The position numbers were made by a program, and so were the translations under genes. Below are positions 8,279 through 16,149 of a stretch of 38,679 nucleotides of DNA, one piece after another. The stretch spans positions 1-38,679 of the forward strand of contig JAKZSU010000180.1 in assembly GCA_047517485.1 (NCBI GenBank), written 5' to 3'. Below the pieces are notes generated by a model. It had not been told where the DNA came from. It was given only the letters and a program-made list of their open reading frames with translations, and ran no database searches. This DNA comes from JAKZSU01 sp047517485. Its GTDB lineage: Bacteria; Pseudomonadota; Alphaproteobacteria; UBA7887. Position 1 is the stretch's first letter. Each line of letters starts with the position of its first letter.

Positions 8279-8932
8279 TTAGTCGAGCCCTTCGCCGCGC
8301 ATCATCAGTCCCATATGCTGCTCCGCCTGCGCCAATCCGCCTTCGCCCGACTCCCATGAAATCGTGCCGTCCGAGTTGGCATCGCACCCCTTTATGATGC
8401 AAGCGAGCAGATGCTTGACCCGTCCGGCCATGATGTTGGCGTGTTTGGGCGTGTCGTTGGTCTCGATCTGGCGGATCAGTTGAACGATTTCAGCCGTCCA
8501 TACGGTGACATTTTGCACGCTGGCCGTGACGTGCTCGGCATGCAGTTTGACGTTGTCCGACGCGTCGGCGGACCCGGCGGCGTAGCCGATATGCGCCCGT
8601 ACCCCACCAGCGGCTTGCACCAACCCGTAACCGAGACCGGGGCCTCCCTCGATCGCCACCGGATCGACGGCGTGTAGCACATGACCGCTGTGCAGGCGGA
8701 TCGAATCGATATCGCTCGGCTTCGATATCGCCAATTGGGCGTGTTGGGCCGCGATGGCGGCTTCGGCTTGGGCCACCGGCAGCAATCCCATGCCGTCCGG
8801 CGCATCGTGCCACCCGGTCATGACGTGGCCGATATGCGCATGCGCCTCCTGCGCCGTCGCCGTACCCGTACCCGCACTCAATGCGAGGACGGCCGCGGCC
8901 ATGATGGCCGTAACCCACCCATAGTACTTCAT
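8279..8932 (-). CDS. Exported His-rich helical protein with EF-hand-like loop, unknown function
   Basis: The 217-aa precursor starts with a clear signal peptide ending near GTATAQEAHA. The mature protein is predicted mostly helical and carries repeated histidine pairs: HIGHV (near the N-terminus), HSGHVLHAV, HAEHVTASV and, more loosely, HANIMAGRVKH. Such HxxH spacing on helices often binds metal or haem, but there is no CxxCH motif. Near the C-terminus, DANSDGTISWE resembles a calcium-binding EF-hand or dockerin loop, and a CIIKGC cysteine pair precedes it. I recall similar conserved unknown proteins in other proteobacteria but no assigned role. The start has GGGGA upstream. It is divergent from ispH. 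Confidence 0.75.
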   Translation of the reverse strand: MKYYGWVTAIMAAAVLALSAGTGTATAQEAHAHIGHVMTGWHDAPDGMGLLPVAQAEAAIAAQHAQLAISKPSDIDSIRLHSGHVLHAVDPVAIEGGPGLGYGLVQAAGGVRAHIGYAAGSADASDNVKLHAEHVTASVQNVTVWTAEIVQLIRQIETNDTPKHANIMAGRVKHLLACIIKGCDANSDGTISWESGEGGLAQAEQHMGLMMRGEGLD

Positions 8933-9013
8933 CGATCAATCCCCAATTTTTTAACCGATCAATATCGTGCCCGAAGTCTGTCGGAGGTCAAGGGGGAAGG
9001 GCGGGAAATCGAC

Positions 9014-9042
9014 TTGGCCGGGACGCCACTATTCGTTAGATT
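9014..9042 (+). promoter_or_regulatory. Possible promoter for ispH-hpnH
   Basis: TTGGCC (9014-9019) and TAGATT (9037-9042) are separated by 17 bases, 64 bases before the ispH start. The match to the sigma-70 consensus is moderate. Confidence 0.35.
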
Positions 9043-9105
9043 AGGCGGAGCGATGCAAGATTGGCAACGAAACAACAAATCTGTGGACTTGGGACGGCGG
9101 GACGG

Positions 9106-10038
9106 ATGCGGGTAATTCTGGCTCAGCCGCGCGGCTTTTGCGCGGGCGTGGAACGCGCGATCGATATCGTCGAGCGGTCGCTCGAACTCTATGGGCCGCC
9201 GGTCTATGTGCGTCACGAAATCGTTCATAACCAGCGCGTGGTCGATGATTTGCGCGGCAAGGGCGCGGTCTTTGTCGAGGATCTCGACGATGTGCCGGAA
9301 GGCGCGGTGACCGTGTTCAGCGCCCACGGCGTGTCCCAGAAAGTCCAGGACGAAGCCAACTCGCGGTCTCTGCCGGTGATCGACGCCACCTGCCCGTTGG
9401 TGGCCAAGGTGCATCAAGAGGCGCAGCGCTACGCCGCGCAAGGATGCGAGATAATCTTGATCGGCCACAAAGGGCATCCCGAGGTCGAGGGCACCAGCGG
9501 TCGCGTGCCCGGTGGCGTGTTGCTGGTCTCCACCATCGACGATGTCGCGGGTCTCGAGGTCGGTAATCCGAAAAAGCTCGCCTATGTGACCCAAACCACG
9601 CTTAGCGTCGATGACACGCGCGACGTCATAGAGGCGCTTCGCGATCGGTTTCCGGAAATCGCCGGACCTTCGTTGCGCGACATTTGTTACGCGACCCAGA
9701 ATCGTCAGACCGCGGTTCGCGAGCTTGCGGCGGTGGTCGATGTCCTGTTGGTTGTCGGCGCGCAGAACAGCTCGAACTCGAATCGGCTTCGCGAGATCGG
9801 CAAGGAGATGTCGGTGCCAAGCTATTTGATCGCGGATTCCAGTGCGATCGACGAATCCTGGCTTGTCGGGGCTTCGACAATCGGCATTACCGCCGGCGCA
9901 TCGGCGCCTGAACAGCTGGTGAGCGAGGTGATCGATCGCCTCCGTGGTATTGGCGAAGTGGAGGTCGAGGCCCTTGACGGGGTGGTCGAGCGGGTCCAAT
10001 TCAAGTTGCCCGAAAAATTGCTTTCGGCGACATCGTAA
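9106..10038 (+). CDS. ispH: 4-hydroxy-3-methylbut-2-enyl diphosphate reductase
   Basis: IspH (LytB) is the [4Fe-4S] enzyme that makes IPP and DMAPP in the last MEP-pathway step. The 310-aa protein has the three cluster-binding cysteines: in QPRGFCAGVERA near the N-terminus, in DATCPLVAKVH near residue 100, and in DICYATQNRQ near residue 196. It also has the VRHEIVHN segment and a normal length. The ATG at 9106 gives the family N-terminus (MRVILAQPRGFCAG); the in-frame start at 9061 would add 15 unconserved residues. It is 21 bases upstream of hpnH on the same strand, so precursor supply is coupled to hopanoid tailoring. Confidence 0.97.
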   Translation: MRVILAQPRGFCAGVERAIDIVERSLELYGPPVYVRHEIVHNQRVVDDLRGKGAVFVEDLDDVPEGAVTVFSAHGVSQKVQDEANSRSLPVIDATCPLVAKVHQEAQRYAAQGCEIILIGHKGHPEVEGTSGRVPGGVLLVSTIDDVAGLEVGNPKKLAYVTQTTLSVDDTRDVIEALRDRFPEIAGPSLRDICYATQNRQTAVRELAAVVDVLLVVGAQNSSNSNRLREIGKEMSVPSYLIADSSAIDESWLVGASTIGITAGASAPEQLVSEVIDRLRGIGEVEVEALDGVVERVQFKLPEKLLSATS

Positions 10039-10059
10039 TTTCGGTAGGAGAATCGGTGA

Positions 10060-11205
10060 GTGGCAGTTCCCCTTGAGCAAGCGATCCGCGTCGGCGCTTA
10101 TGTGGTGAAACAGAAGCTGTTGGGGCGTAAGCGCTATCCGCTGGTGCTTATGCTCGAGCCGTTGTTTCGCTGTAATCTGGCGTGCGCGGGATGCGGGAAA
10201 ATCGATTATCCGGACGAGATCCTCAATCAGCGCCTGAGCGCCGAGGCGTGCCTGAGCGCGGCCGACGAATGCGGCGCGCCGGTGGTGTCGATCCCTGGCG
10301 GCGAGCCGTTGCTGCATAAGGAAATCGACCAGATTGTCGCCGGCCTGGTCGCGCGCAAGAAGTTCGTCTATCTCTGCACCAACGCGCTGTTGCTGAAAAA
10401 GCGTCTCGACCTGTTCACGCCGAGCCAATTCCTGACGTTCTCGGTGCATCTCGACGGGTTGCGCGAGGACCACGACAAGGCGGTGTGCCAAGAGGGCGTA
10501 TTCGACCGCGCGGTCGAGGCCATCGAATTGGCGCGCGATCGCGGCTTTCGGGTCAACGTCAACTGCACCGTGTTCGACGGTCATGACCCGGAGAAGCTCG
10601 CGAAATTCTTCGATTTCGCCACCACTCTCGGCGTCGAGGGGATTACGCTGTCACCCGGTTACGCCTATGAGCGCGCGCTCGATCAGGAGCATTTCCTGAC
10701 CCGTGACCGCACGCGGAACCTGTTTCGCGACGTCTTCCGTTTGGGGCGCGGCCGCAACTGGCGCTTCAGCCAGTCCAGCCTGTTTCTCGATTTTCTTGCC
10801 GGCAACCAGACATTCAAATGCACGCCGTGGGGCAATCCGACGCGCAATATTTTCGGCTGGCAGCGGCCGTGCTACCTGCTTGGCGAGGGCAACGTAAGCA
10901 GCTTCGCCGAATTGATGGAAGAGACCGACTGGGAGTCGTACGGCACCGGCGCTTACGAGAAATGCGCCGACTGCATGGTGCATTGCGGCTATGAGCCGAC
11001 CGCGGTCAATGAAACCATAGCCCACCCGTTGAAGGCGCTAGGCGTCCATTTGCGCGGGGTGCGGACCGAGGGCGCGATGGCACCTGATATCGATCTGACC
11101 AAGGCGCGTCCCGCCGAGTACGTCTTCGAAGGCAATGTGTCACGCTTCCTCGACGACGTCGTTCACGCAAGTGAGGAAGGCGGTTCGCACGAGGATGCGG
11201 CTTAG
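10060..11205 (+). CDS. hpnH: Adenosyl-hopene transferase HpnH (radical SAM)
   Basis: HpnH joins the 5'-deoxyadenosyl group to the hopene skeleton, giving adenosylhopane, the first step of C35 hopanoid formation. The 381-aa protein has the radical SAM cluster motif in FRCNLACAGCGK (CxxxCxxC, about 45-52), the GGEPLLHKE SAM-binding segment and the C-terminal Cys-rich region KCADCMVHCGYEPTAV typical of HpnH. It starts with GTG at 10060, nine bases after TAGGAG. It follows ispH closely. Its last 66 bases overlap the 3' end of hpnG on the other strand. Confidence 0.96.
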   Translation: MAVPLEQAIRVGAYVVKQKLLGRKRYPLVLMLEPLFRCNLACAGCGKIDYPDEILNQRLSAEACLSAADECGAPVVSIPGGEPLLHKEIDQIVAGLVARKKFVYLCTNALLLKKRLDLFTPSQFLTFSVHLDGLREDHDKAVCQEGVFDRAVEAIELARDRGFRVNVNCTVFDGHDPEKLAKFFDFATTLGVEGITLSPGYAYERALDQEHFLTRDRTRNLFRDVFRLGRGRNWRFSQSSLFLDFLAGNQTFKCTPWGNPTRNIFGWQRPCYLLGEGNVSSFAELMEETDWESYGTGAYEKCADCMVHCGYEPTAVNETIAHPLKALGVHLRGVRTEGAMAPDIDLTKARPAEYVFEGNVSRFLDDVVHASEEGGSHEDAA

Positions 11206-11871
11206 CGTTGCCGTGGCACGCCGGCTGTAAAGGCCGAGTCGCAGCAGCGCCGGAAGCTCATACGGTCGGCTGAGTCCCCGCAGCAAGGCCTTGGTCGGGG
11301 AGACCGAGCCGTCGGCTTCGAGCGCCGACAGAGCTGATTTCGGAATCGCGAGTTCCGCCGGGTCGGCGATCGCCCGTATCGCCACGAACGGGACTCCAGC
11401 TTTTTCCGCGGCCGCCGCGACGGCGCCGCTTTCCATATCCACCGCACTCGCGCCGCTGGCGTCGAACAGCACTGTCTTGTCGGCGGCGGAGACCACCGGG
11501 GTGGCGGACTCGACGAGATCGCCGTCGACCACCTCATCGTCGCCGATCAGCGGGCCGATGAGGCCGCGGTGCCAATCCGGGTCGGCGTGGTATCGCTCGC
11601 CGCCCGACCCGATGACGGTTCGGGCGATGACCGCCGTGCCCGGCCACAACGACATTTTTAGACCGCCCGCGAGGCCGACGCTGGCAAGCGCGGCGGCGCC
11701 ATTGAAAAGCAGTCGTTGCGCCGCTATTGCCGCACGATCCGGCCCCGGCCCTTCGCACTCGACGAGGACCGATCCGTCCCCGACATGGCGCGCGGCCAAG
11801 CGACGGATCAGATCCGCCTCGGACACCAGGCCGGTCACGATGCCGATGATGTCGCCCTCGACGCCGGTCAT
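11140..11871 (-). CDS. hpnG: Adenosylhopane nucleosidase HpnG (purine phosphorylase-like)
   Basis: HpnG removes adenine from adenosylhopane to give ribosylhopane. The 243-aa protein belongs to the nucleoside phosphorylase/MTA-nucleosidase fold: IIGIVTGLVSEADLI at the N-terminus, a glycine-rich GAAALASVGLAGGL segment, and DMESGAVAAAAEKAGVPF followed by RAIADPAE, which hold the expected active-site Glu and Asp. The ATG at 11871 lies 2 bases from copy 2 of the dispersed repeat and has no Shine-Dalgarno sequence, so translation may depend on coupling with shc or on repeat structure. It is the third gene of dxs-shc-hpnG. Confidence 0.92.
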   Translation of the reverse strand: MTGVEGDIIGIVTGLVSEADLIRRLAARHVGDGSVLVECEGPGPDRAAIAAQRLLFNGAAALASVGLAGGLKMSLWPGTAVIARTVIGSGGERYHADPDWHRGLIGPLIGDDEVVDGDLVESATPVVSAADKTVLFDASGASAVDMESGAVAAAAEKAGVPFVAIRAIADPAELAIPKSALSALEADGSVSPTKALLRGLSRPYELPALLRLGLYSRRATATLSRILVRTAFLTCVNDVVEEA

Positions 11872-11873
11872 TT

Positions 11874-12013
11874 TATACCAAACCGCGATGAGTAGGACTC
11901 ATCGCGGTTCGTAGTGCGTTCAAGCGCCACGCAGGCTGGCCTCGCATCAGCTCGGGCGCGCGGTCGCGCTTGCCGAGCTGTAATGAGTTGCCCTCATTGC
12001 AGCTCGTTATTAG
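11874..12013 (+). repeat. MITE/ERIC-like structured repeat, copy 2
   Basis: This is the second copy of the repeat at 138-280, same orientation. It has a 12-bp perfect hairpin at 11881-11909 (AACCGCGATGAG, 5-base loop, CTCATCGCGGTT). A second hairpin near 11975-12005 has the same core, ATGAG-ttgcc-CTCAT, inside GAGCTG...CAGCTC. It fills almost the whole 155-base gap between shc and hpnG. As RNA it would sit inside the dxs-shc-hpnG message. A role in message stability or differential expression is inference. Confidence 0.75.
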
Positions 12014-12026
12014 GGGGTGTGCCCGT

Positions 12027-13973
12027 TCACATGCCGGGCGCGGGGCGTGGGGCATTGCCGCGCTTCAAGTTGCGGTAGCGGGCGAGCGCCCAGAGCGGAA
12101 AGTACGCCGCATAGCCGTGATAGCGGAGAAAGAAGACGCGCGGAAATCCGACCGCGGTGAACCAGTCCTCGTGCCACCTCGGCCCGTCGCCGGGCGCGGC
12201 GGCCAAGAGGTAGTCGATGCCGCGTCGCGTGGCGTCGGACTCAGCTTCGCCCGCCGCCATCAACGCGAGGACCGCCCATGCGGATTGCGAGGGCGTGCTC
12301 TCCTTGACCTCGCCGCGTCGTTCCCGCCAATAGGTCGCGCCATCCTCGCCCCATCCGCCGTCGGCGCGTTGGCGGTCCTCGAGCCAGCGCACGGCGCGTC
12401 GGATGTGCGGCGCGGCGGGGTCTTCGCCGGCGGCATTGAAGGCGCAGAGAACCGACCACGTGCCATAGATATAATTGGTGCCCCAGCGGCCGAACCACGA
12501 GCCGTCGTCTTGTTGGCTATCGCGCAGATACGCGAGACCGCGACGCACTACCGGATGGTCGCGCGGATGGCCGATTTGGCACAAAGCGCCGACACACCGC
12601 GCGCTTACATCTTCGGTCGGCGGATCGAGCAGGGCGCCGTGATCGGCGAACGGAATATGGTTGAGATAGTCGTGATCATTGTCGATATCGAAGGCGCCCC
12701 AGCCGCCGTTGCCGCATTGCATGCCCTCGATCCATTCGACCGCGCGTTCGATGTTGATCCGATGCTCGGCCTTGCCGGCACGATCGAGCACCATCGCCGC
12801 GACCGCGGTGTCGTCGACATCGGGGTAATGCGGGTTCTGATACTGAAACGCCCAGCCGCCGGGCCGCAAGGTCGGTCGGCTCACCTGCCAATCCGCGGGG
12901 CCATCGAGTATCTGCCGTTCGGCAAGCCAATCGGCGGCGGCGCCAACCGCGTTCTCCGCCGCGCCGTCATCGATTTCGCCCAAGGCCGACGCCGCGAGGG
13001 TGGTATCCCACACCGGCGACAGGCACGGTTGGCAATAGGCGATGTCGCCGTCGATGACCAACAACCTGTCGATCGCCCCTCGGCAGATCGCGCGATAGGG
13101 ATGATCGGGGGTATAGCCGAGGGCGTCGAAGGCCATCAGCGCGTTGGCCATGGCGGGAAATATGCCACCGAGGCCATCGTTGCCATTCAAGCGCTCGGTG
13201 GTGAACGCGAGGGCGCGGTCGATCGCGCGACGCCTGAGACGGCGCGGAAACAGCGGATCGACGAGGCGGAGAAGGCGATCGAGGCCGGTGAAACAGCAGG
13301 CGATAAATCCGCGCTCGGCGAAATAATGGCGTTCCTGGTCGGCGGGTGTGATGAACAGTTCGTCGAGGGTAACGCCGCGCGGATTGCGCGCCCTCGGCTT
13401 GTGCGCCAACAGGATCAACAAGGGCGCGATGACCGTGCGCGACCAGTAGGACACCTTGTCGAGGTGGAACGGAAACCAGCGCGGCAACAGCATGATCTCG
13501 ATCGGCATCATCGGCACCGCGCGCCACGGGACGGCGCCGAACAGAGCGAGCGCGATACGGGTGAACACGTTGGCGCGCGCGGCGCCACCGGCGCCGAGGA
13601 TGGCCTCGCGGGCGCGGCGCATGTGAGGCGCGTCTGGATCATCACCGATCAATTTGAGCGCGAGGTACGCCTTGACCGAGCACGAGATATCGAGATCGCC
13701 GCCATGGAACAGCGGCCAGCCGCCGTGGGCGCCTTGGCGGGCGCGCAGATAGCGAGCGATTTTCGCCTCGAGCGCGGGATCGATTTCGTCAAGGAAATGG
13801 CCGAGCATGACGTATTCGGCGGGAATCGTGCAGTCGGCTTCGAGTTCGAAACACCAATGGCCGTCCTCGGCGCGGGCGGCAATCAGTGCCCGTGTCGCCT
13901 GCACGATGACCGCGTCGAGCGCCGCCATATCGTCATCTTGGCGATCGGGGTATGGCGACTCTATCGCGGCCAT
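12027..13973 (-). CDS. shc: Squalene-hopene cyclase
   Basis: This enzyme (also called HpnF) folds squalene into hopene/hopanol at the membrane. The 648-aa protein has the catalytic acid motif DVDDTA (about 385-390) in YPDVDDTAVAAM, and several QW-type repeats such as GGWGAFDIDN, DDGSWFGRWG and ADGGWGED. Length is normal. The ATG at 13973 was chosen over TTG at 13979; both lie 10-17 bases after the dxs stop, so translation is probably coupled. Some sequences begin nearer the ATG at 13928, which cannot be excluded. The downstream gene is hpnG, separated by a structured repeat. Confidence 0.96.
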   Translation of the reverse strand: MAAIESPYPDRQDDDMAALDAVIVQATRALIAARAEDGHWCFELEADCTIPAEYVMLGHFLDEIDPALEAKIARYLRARQGAHGGWPLFHGGDLDISCSVKAYLALKLIGDDPDAPHMRRAREAILGAGGAARANVFTRIALALFGAVPWRAVPMMPIEIMLLPRWFPFHLDKVSYWSRTVIAPLLILLAHKPRARNPRGVTLDELFITPADQERHYFAERGFIACCFTGLDRLLRLVDPLFPRRLRRRAIDRALAFTTERLNGNDGLGGIFPAMANALMAFDALGYTPDHPYRAICRGAIDRLLVIDGDIAYCQPCLSPVWDTTLAASALGEIDDGAAENAVGAAADWLAERQILDGPADWQVSRPTLRPGGWAFQYQNPHYPDVDDTAVAAMVLDRAGKAEHRINIERAVEWIEGMQCGNGGWGAFDIDNDHDYLNHIPFADHGALLDPPTEDVSARCVGALCQIGHPRDHPVVRRGLAYLRDSQQDDGSWFGRWGTNYIYGTWSVLCAFNAAGEDPAAPHIRRAVRWLEDRQRADGGWGEDGATYWRERRGEVKESTPSQSAWAVLALMAAGEAESDATRRGIDYLLAAAPGDGPRWHEDWFTAVGFPRVFFLRYHGYAAYFPLWALARYRNLKRGNAPRPAPGM

Positions 13974-13989
13974 GGCCAAGCCCGCCCGG

Positions 13990-15933
13990 TCAGGCGGACT
14001 CGGAGGTCGCCATCGCCTCGGCCACCGCGGCGTCGTCGTCGTACCCGAGCGCCGCCAGCGCGGTCGCCACGATATGCGGCGCGTCGAGCTTCGCTTCTTC
14101 GTACATGCCGTTCGGCGTGCCCTGATCGATGAAGCGGTCGGGCAGTATCAGCGGGCGAATTTTGAGGCCCCTGTCTAAGCCGCCGCTCATCGCCAAGTCT
14201 TGTATGACGTGGGCGGCAAAGCCGCCGATCGAGCCCTCCTCGATGGTGATCAGCACTTCGTGCTCGGCCGCCAGGCGGCGCACCAATTGACTGTCGAGCG
14301 GCTTGGCGAAACGGGCGTCGGCGACGGTCACCGAGAGGCCGCGCGCCGCCAGATCGTCGGCCGCCATGAGACACTCGCCGAGCCGGCCGCCGAACGACAG
14401 CAGCGCGACGGTGGAGCCTTCGCGGAGTATCCGGCCCTTGCCGATCTCCAGCGGCGTGCCGCGTTCCGGCATATCGACGCCGGCGCCTTCACCGCGCGGA
14501 TAGCGGAACGCGCTAGGCCGGTCGTCGATTTGCGCCGCGGTAGCGATCATGTTGACCAGTTCGGCCTCGTCGCCCGCCGCCATGACGACAAACCCGGGCA
14601 GAGTCGAGAGATAGGTGACGTCGAACGCGCCGGCGTGGGTTGGGCCGTCGGCGCCGACCAACCCGGCGCGGTCGATCGCGAAGCGCACCGGCAGCCGCTG
14701 GATCGCGACATCGTGCACCACCTGGTCGTAGGCCCGTTGCAGAAATGTCGAATAGATCGCGGCGAACGGTTTGTAGCCTTCGGACGCGAGCCCGGCGGCG
14801 AAGGTGACCGCGTGCTGTTCCGCCAACCCGACATCGAAGGCGCGATCGGGAAAGGCGAGGGCGAATTTGTCGGCGCCGGTGCCCGACGGCATTGCCGCGG
14901 TGATCGCGACAATCTTGTCGTCGTCGCGGGCTTCCTGGATCAAGGCGTTGGCGAAAACCGAGGTATAACTCGGCGCGTTGCCTTTCTTTTTCGTTTGGGT
15001 GCCGGTCACCACATCGAACTTGCCGACGCCGTGATATTTGTCGGCCGACTGCACGGCGGGCGCGTAGCCATGGCCTTTTTCGGTCACCACGTGGATCAAC
15101 ACCGGCCCGCCCTCGGTGGCATCGCGGACGTTCTTGAGCACCGGCAACAGATGATCGATATTGTGCCCGTCGATCGGCCCGACATAGTAGAAGCCGAGTT
15201 CCTCGAACAGAGTGCCGCCGGTCACCATGCCGCGGGCGTATTCCTCGGCCCGCTTCAAGGCCTGCTCCATCGGCCGCGGGAACTTGCGCGCGACCTGGCT
15301 GGCGACGTGGCGTAGGCTGCGATACGAATGCGACGAAATCAGCCGCGACAGATAGGCGCTCATGGCGCCCACTGGCGGCGCGATCGACATGTCGTTGTCG
15401 TTGAGGATGACGATCAGGCGGCTGGCCAACGAGCCGGCATTGTTCATCGCCTCGTAGGCCATGCCGGCGCTCATCGCGCCATCGCCGATCACCGCGATCA
15501 CATTGTTGTCGCCGCCGCCGAGATCGCGCGCCACCGCCATGCCGAGACCGGACGATATCGAGGTCGACGAGTGCGCCGCGCCGAACGGATCGTATTGGCT
15601 TTCGGCCCGCTTGGTGAATCCCGACAGACCGCCGGGTTGGCGCAGACTGCGCATGCGGTCGCGGCGCCCGGTGATGATCTTGTGGGGATAGCACTGATGG
15701 CCGACATCCCAAATCAGACGGTCGCGCGGGGTGTCGAACACATGGTGAATCGCCACCGTCAATTCGACGACCCCAAGGCCGGCGCCGAGATGTCCGCCGG
15801 TATGCGAGACGATCTCGATCATCTCTTGGCGAAGCTCGTCGGCGAGGTCGGGCAAATCCCTTTCGGGAAGCCGTCTTAAATCGTCAGGCGTGTCGACCGT
15901 GTCGAGAAGTGGGGTGTTGGTCTTGCCGGGAAT
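13990..15933 (-). CDS. dxs: 1-deoxy-D-xylulose-5-phosphate synthase, apparent ATT start
   Basis: DXS condenses pyruvate and glyceraldehyde 3-phosphate in the committed MEP step. Thiamine diphosphate motifs are clear: GDGAMSAGMAYEAMNNAG, the HQCYPHKIITGRRD region, and LAEQHAVTFAAGLA with the catalytic Glu. The first usual start codon is TTG at 15855, but conserved DXS sequence continues upstream in frame as NTPLLDTVDTPDDLRRLP. That stretch has no ATG, GTG or TTG before a TGA at 15952-15954. An ATT at 15931-15933 is preceded at 7 bases by AGGGAG (15941-15946 on the other strand), so I place the start there (647 aa). It heads dxs-shc-hpnG. Confidence 0.95.
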   Translation of the reverse strand: MPGKTNTPLLDTVDTPDDLRRLPERDLPDLADELRQEMIEIVSHTGGHLGAGLGVVELTVAIHHVFDTPRDRLIWDVGHQCYPHKIITGRRDRMRSLRQPGGLSGFTKRAESQYDPFGAAHSSTSISSGLGMAVARDLGGGDNNVIAVIGDGAMSAGMAYEAMNNAGSLASRLIVILNDNDMSIAPPVGAMSAYLSRLISSHSYRSLRHVASQVARKFPRPMEQALKRAEEYARGMVTGGTLFEELGFYYVGPIDGHNIDHLLPVLKNVRDATEGGPVLIHVVTEKGHGYAPAVQSADKYHGVGKFDVVTGTQTKKKGNAPSYTSVFANALIQEARDDDKIVAITAAMPSGTGADKFALAFPDRAFDVGLAEQHAVTFAAGLASEGYKPFAAIYSTFLQRAYDQVVHDVAIQRLPVRFAIDRAGLVGADGPTHAGAFDVTYLSTLPGFVVMAAGDEAELVNMIATAAQIDDRPSAFRYPRGEGAGVDMPERGTPLEIGKGRILREGSTVALLSFGGRLGECLMAADDLAARGLSVTVADARFAKPLDSQLVRRLAAEHEVLITIEEGSIGGFAAHVIQDLAMSGGLDRGLKIRPLILPDRFIDQGTPNGMYEEAKLDAPHIVATALAALGYDDDAAVAEAMATSESA

Positions 15934-15973
15934 CGCTTTGCTCCCTGATCCTCATCCAGAACCGGCTGGGGTG

Positions 15974-15979
15974 ATTATA
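15974..15979 (-). promoter_or_regulatory. -10 element of a probable dxs promoter
   Basis: The minus strand reads TATAAT here, a perfect -10 hexamer, 41 bases upstream of the proposed ATT start. No strong -35 is seen; the best is CTGGTG about 16 bases upstream. A transcript start near 15967 would include the ribosome-binding site at 15941-15946 and so supports a dxs start upstream of 15855. The rest of the 15934-16149 gap shows nothing else recognisable. Confidence 0.45.
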
Positions 15980-16149
15980 TATGTCTTATTGATTACACCA
16001 GAGCAGTATTCCACAAATGACCGGAAAGCCAAAGGCGCTTCAAACCATTAAGTCGAATTTACCGCATCAAGGCGCCACGATCGAACCATCCGCGATGCTG
16101 ACAGTTCGATGGCCAACTTTCGCCCAGTATCGTTAACGCCTCGGCGCGG

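Noticed and set aside
11970..14132. 720-codon open frame on the plus strand opposite shc
   Set aside because: It is the antisense reading of the squalene-hopene cyclase and starts inside the repeat; no domain is visible.
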